From NCBI GenBank assembly GCA_903952785.1, contig CAJBHC010000079.1, positions 1 through 33,042 of the forward strand: 33,042 nt of DNA, written 5' to 3'. Source of the DNA: an uncultured bacterium (GTDB taxonomy: Bacteria; Patescibacteriota; Minisyncoccia; Phycocordibacterales; CAIZLB01). This document shows, one piece after another, positions 30,250 to 33,042 of the stretch (positions are counted from its first letter, which is position 1; every line of letters begins with the position of its first letter). The notes below the pieces were generated by a model. The model worked only from the letters and a program-made list of their open reading frames with translations, did not search any database and was not told where the DNA came from. Both the position numbers and the translations under genes were made by a program.

Positions 30250-30600
30250 TTAGTTCATATGCAACTCACATGTTCTAGCGTCGGGTTTTGCATTCAGTCT
30301 GCCTTCTTCTATTTCAGCCTGGCAGACTTCACATAAACCATACGTATTTGCGTCTATTTTATCTAGGGCGTTTTTGATATCAACTATTTCTTTTTCTAAA
30401 GTAGATGTAATTGAAAAATTTGATTCATAATTTTCCATAGACTCAGCAACATCCTCCCTCTCTGTGGTGGTGCCGTCTTCTGTTTGTTTTGCTTCCCATG
30501 TTAAATCACTTTCTTTTTCTGCTACCTCAAGTATTTCCGCTTCAAGTCTTTTTAATTCTGCTTCTAAAATGTTTTTGTGTCTTTGTATATCTATGTTCAT
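30250..30600 (-). CDS. DksA/TraR-type zinc finger protein
   Basis: A 116-residue protein from the ATG at 30600 (MNIDIQRHKNILEAELKRLEAE). An ATG/GTG further upstream at 30660 would add 20 hydrophobic residues that do not fit the family. An N-terminal coiled-coil of about 30 residues is followed by a linker and a C-terminal zinc finger YGLCEVCQAEIEEGRLNAKPDARTCELHMN. The usual four Cys are here CxxC...CxxH, so His replaces the last Cys. DksA-like proteins bind RNA polymerase in the secondary channel and adjust transcription. The acidic coiled-coil tip is not clearly conserved. Likely a regulator, but the target is unknown. Confidence 0.85.
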   Translation of the reverse strand: MNIDIQRHKNILEAELKRLEAEILEVAEKESDLTWEAKQTEDGTTTEREDVAESMENYESNFSITSTLEKEIVDIKNALDKIDANTYGLCEVCQAEIEEGRLNAKPDARTCELHMN

Positions 30601-30696
30601 GTAAACAGTGTAACAGATTAATACCAAAGTTTCTATAAAGAAATTATAAAGAATTACCAAAGATTAAATGAGGTTACGCTGGGTATGATGGGTATA

Positions 30697-31890
30697 CTAT
30701 CTTGTGATCTTTCCTGAAGTAAGCCTGTAAATTATTTCCTTAAGAGTCTGCTCGCTTGTGGCTATAATAATAATGTCTTTGTTAAAAAACGTGTAAAAGA
30801 ATGCAATTTCACCGTTTGGTCTATATAGAACCCGCGCGTCATTGTTGGAAATAACCCTATCAACAAATTCTGTGTCATATTCAGATAGTACTATGTCTTT
30901 TTTTGTAGAAGGTTCTTGTGTTAATGTTGTTTTGGGGGTAGATGACGTTGCTACCGAAGAGGTTGATGATGTCGCTGAAAATAAAATTGTTATTGCCGAA
31001 GTCGTTGACTGCTCTGTTGGTATTGATTTAATATCTTTTTTATAGATTAAATCACCTAAGTCTGCATACATGCTCGTCTCCCAATCAAGCATTCCAGCGA
31101 AAGTTGAATCGTAGTTGGATGATTTTAATATGATAAATGGCTCATTAGATTCATGTGAATAATATCCAAAAACATATTCATCTTTTAGATTTCTTACTAA
31201 AATATCCGGCGCACTTGGTGCAACAATATTTAAAAACTCCGACGATAATATTGATACCGAGCTTGTCGAGTTATATACGAATATCAGAGATTTTATTTTT
31301 CCAGGTGAAATATTGGAGGAAGATTCTTGTGATATTTCTCTAAACAATAACGATCTGTTTTTACCTTCCATAGTCATTGGAACACTTATTTCTGAGTACA
31401 AGATATTACCTGTAATCTGCTGACTTGGATTTCTTTGAAGTGCAATTTGCTCCGGTGTTTTTGCTGATTTGAATCCTATGTATGAAAAAACACCAATTAT
31501 CAGTATGCAAACTATGAATATTGTTATTTTAATAAGAATATTTTTACTTTCTTTGCCAACATCTACAGTGTTGTCTGTCGTTTGGTGTTTTTTTCTACTA
31601 TTAGCCTCCATTATTTTACCAATAGAAAAACCACCCTTAGACGCCGCATTCGCCATGTCATCTTTGAAAGTATGAACAGAGCTGGTTCTATGGTCATTGT
31701 TTATGTCTGTTTTACCAGGCTGTAAAACATCTGATAGGTGCACTAACGGTCTCGCCGCTGGTTGGTCTATAGAGGAATTGTTTTGTTGAGTGTTGCTAAA
31801 ATTTTCACTCGTAGATGCCCCTGTGTTTTCGTTCAGGTTTCTGTCTGCATTAGGATATAGACGTCTTGGTTTTTGTTCTATTGGATCCAT
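30697..31890 (-). CDS. Single-pass membrane protein, unknown function
   Basis: A 397-residue protein with a polar, Asn/Ser-rich N-terminal 115 residues, one membrane segment (ILIKITIFIVCILIIGVFSYIGF, about 117-140), and an outer region of about 250 residues. Visible there are RNLKDEYVFGYYSHESNEPFIILKSSNYDSTFAGMLDWETSMYADL, a Ser/Thr-rich linker (FSATSSTSSVATSST) and a C-terminal domain with VDRVISNNDARVLYRPNGEIAFFY. I recognise this kind of protein as common and hypothetical in Parcubacteria but know no function. TATAAT (31903-31898) sits 7 nt before the ATG, overlapping the last codons of the NYN gene. Confidence 0.78.
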   Translation of the reverse strand: MDPIEQKPRRLYPNADRNLNENTGASTSENFSNTQQNNSSIDQPAARPLVHLSDVLQPGKTDINNDHRTSSVHTFKDDMANAASKGGFSIGKIMEANSRKKHQTTDNTVDVGKESKNILIKITIFIVCILIIGVFSYIGFKSAKTPEQIALQRNPSQQITGNILYSEISVPMTMEGKNRSLLFREISQESSSNISPGKIKSLIFVYNSTSSVSILSSEFLNIVAPSAPDILVRNLKDEYVFGYYSHESNEPFIILKSSNYDSTFAGMLDWETSMYADLGDLIYKKDIKSIPTEQSTTSAITILFSATSSTSSVATSSTPKTTLTQEPSTKKDIVLSEYDTEFVDRVISNNDARVLYRPNGEIAFFYTFFNKDIIIIATSEQTLKEIIYRLTSGKITR

Positions 31891-31898
31891 TGATAGTA

Positions 31899-32609
31899 TT
31901 ATATATCAAATTTGGAATCAGGTCTCGCCTCCTCGTCGAAAAAGTCAAATTCTTGTTTATTTCCCTGTTTGCTTCCTGTTGGTTTATTTGCTCCTCCGAT
32001 TCTTGGGGTGGTTTTTGGATGTCTTTTTGTTGTCTTTGAAGAGCTCAGTTGATTCCTGTCGCTATTTTGTAGTCCTTGATTGTTTTGATTACCTTGATTA
32101 CCTTGGGTCATTATATATTTAGATGGAGTGTCGCACATATCTATAAAGTCATCTGCAACTTCTCTAAGTTTTTGCGAAGAAGATTTTCCAAAAGATATTA
32201 CCTCCACCTGACAACCTTCATTTGTCTGAAGATATTCTACAAGTGGTATAAAGTCACCATCGCCAGACGCAATGATTACTGTGTCTAATTTTGGCGCTAA
32301 TTTAATAGCATCAACAGCAAGACCAACGTCCCAGTCCCCTTTTTTAGCTCCGCCACTAAATATTTGTAAATTTTTTGTTTTTGTTTCTATGCCCAATTTT
32401 CCTAAGGCATCAAAAAAGTTTGTTTCATCCCCACTTTCTGTTGTTATTACATATGCAATAGCTCTAATTAAAGATCGGCCCGCTACAACCTCCTTCATTA
32501 TGGCACCAAAGTTTACTCTGGCGTGATATAGGTTTTTTGCACTATGATAAAGGTTTTGTGTATCAATAAAAACTCCAACACGTTGTTGTTTGTGTTTAAT
32601 TACTGTCAT
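31899..32609 (-). CDS. NYN/LabA-like nuclease-domain protein
   Basis: A 236-residue protein. Residues 1-160 show the NYN (PIN-like) fold pattern: RVGVFIDTQNLYHSAK, KGDWDVGLAVDAIKLA, TVIIASGDGDFIPLVEYL and VEVISFGKSSSQKLREVADDFIDM. The acidic residues in FID, DVGLAVDA and SGDGDF match the predicted metal-binding residues of RNA-cutting NYN proteins. The C-terminal 75 residues are Gln/Asn/Gly-rich, with a repeating QGNQGNQNNQG, then basic, then end in FDFFDEEARPDSKFDI. It may process RNA. It is upstream of the membrane protein at 30697 and downstream of rpsO. Confidence 0.88.
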   Translation of the reverse strand: MTVIKHKQQRVGVFIDTQNLYHSAKNLYHARVNFGAIMKEVVAGRSLIRAIAYVITTESGDETNFFDALGKLGIETKTKNLQIFSGGAKKGDWDVGLAVDAIKLAPKLDTVIIASGDGDFIPLVEYLQTNEGCQVEVISFGKSSSQKLREVADDFIDMCDTPSKYIMTQGNQGNQNNQGLQNSDRNQLSSSKTTKRHPKTTPRIGGANKPTGSKQGNKQEFDFFDEEARPDSKFDI

Positions 32610-32631
32610 GTTTTGAATTAAGTTTAAAATG

Positions 32632-32647
32632 AACCACTAATATGGTT
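32632..32647 (-). terminator. Weak hairpin between rpsO and the NYN gene
   Basis: AACCA and TGGTT (32632-32636, 32643-32647) form a 5-bp stem followed on the minus strand by CATTTTAAAC. It is the only hairpin candidate in the 150-bp gap 32610-32759 and could be the weak end of the rpsO transcript. I see nothing else there. Confidence 0.3.
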
Positions 32648-32759
32648 TAAGTCTGTTTATTAAAATACCATGTGTTAACTAGATTTCCTTGCAAAAAGCA
32701 TCAATTTTTTTGAGATTTGTCCATCTATAAAAACAGTTTCTAGAATTTAAAAAAGTTAT

Positions 32760-33035
32760 TTAGGTTGATTTCTTCTTGAGATCAAGCTTTTTTACCACAA
32801 CATCATATCTCGCAACGTTTTTCTTTAATAAATATTTCAAAAGAGTTTGCCTGTCTGCAACCATTTGCAAAAGACCTCTTCTTGAGTGATTGTCTTTTGC
32901 GTGAGTTTTAAGGTGTTTTGTAAGCTCAACTATTCTTGTACTTAAAATGGCAATCTGTGCTTCCGCACTACCTGTGTCTGTAGGGTGAATTTGAACATCC
33001 TTTATAATTTTTTGCTTCTTTGTCTTGGTTAACAT
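32760..33035 (-). CDS. rpsO: 30S ribosomal protein S15
   Basis: A 91-residue protein that binds the central domain of 16S rRNA, of normal length (usually 88-90). Typical segments are DTGSAEAQIAILSTRIVELTKHLKTHAKDNHSRRGLLQMVADRQTLLKYLLKKNVARYDVVVKKLDLKK. The Ser-His-Arg region (DNHSRRGL) is the conserved rRNA-contacting loop. The start ATG at 33035 is only 7 bases from the window end, so its promoter and any leader that represses it lie outside the window. Confidence 0.96.
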   Translation of the reverse strand: MLTKTKKQKIIKDVQIHPTDTGSAEAQIAILSTRIVELTKHLKTHAKDNHSRRGLLQMVADRQTLLKYLLKKNVARYDVVVKKLDLKKKST

Positions 33036-33042
33036 GGTGTGG

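Overview
The window reads as a contig from a low-GC Candidate Phyla Radiation (Patescibacteria, Parcubacteria-like) bacterium. This assignment is inferred from gene content: compact, mostly hypothetical membrane and secreted proteins around a PrgI/TraC/VirB4/VirB6-like secretion cluster, a short YidC, and few recognisable Shine-Dalgarno sequences. TAA and TGA both act as stops, so I see no sign of UGA recoding. No database search was run.

Layout. Bases 1-51 are Illumina adapter, not genome. The 3' part of a PilB/GspE-type ATPase gene follows (52-570). Next is a 560-bp gap holding a promoter, a strongly folded RNA candidate (775-946) and a terminator. Then come ruvB, ruvC, a very acidic small protein and a class A penicillin-binding protein on the plus strand. 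A perfect 16-bp-stem bidirectional terminator separates these from the replication region: a DciA-like small protein, dnaN and dnaA on the minus strand, with a candidate oriC between dnaN and dnaA. Diverging from dnaA are rpmH, rnpA and yidC. This is the classical bacterial origin neighbourhood.

From 10269 to 24190 a minus-strand block of about 14 kb encodes an envelope-spanning type IV secretion-like apparatus. In transcription order it holds a membrane-anchored protein, a large secreted protein, a VirB6/TrbL-like membrane protein broken by a G8-tract frameshift, two paralogous soluble proteins, PrgI, a TraC N-terminal-like protein, a VirB4 ATPase, a small membrane protein, an Ig-like secreted protein, a VirB2-like pilin and a membrane-anchored propeller-like protein. 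Upstream of it lie ksgA/rsmA and a UvrD/PcrA helicase. A LysM-M23 peptidase with no convincing start codon follows on the plus strand. The rest is minus strand: ComM/YifB, a DksA/TraR zinc finger protein, a membrane-anchored protein, an NYN-domain nuclease-like protein and rpsO.

Most noteworthy: (1) the frameshift at the G8 tract that splits a predicted 885-residue VirB6-like protein; (2) the 172-nt RNA candidate with a 30-bp closing stem and internally repeated motifs; (3) a recurrent arrangement of a -10 box 7-13 nt before the start codon in many genes, suggesting widespread near-leaderless mRNAs; (4) the missing start codon of the LysM-M23 gene; (5) the adapter at the contig end, which creates a false protein N-terminus.
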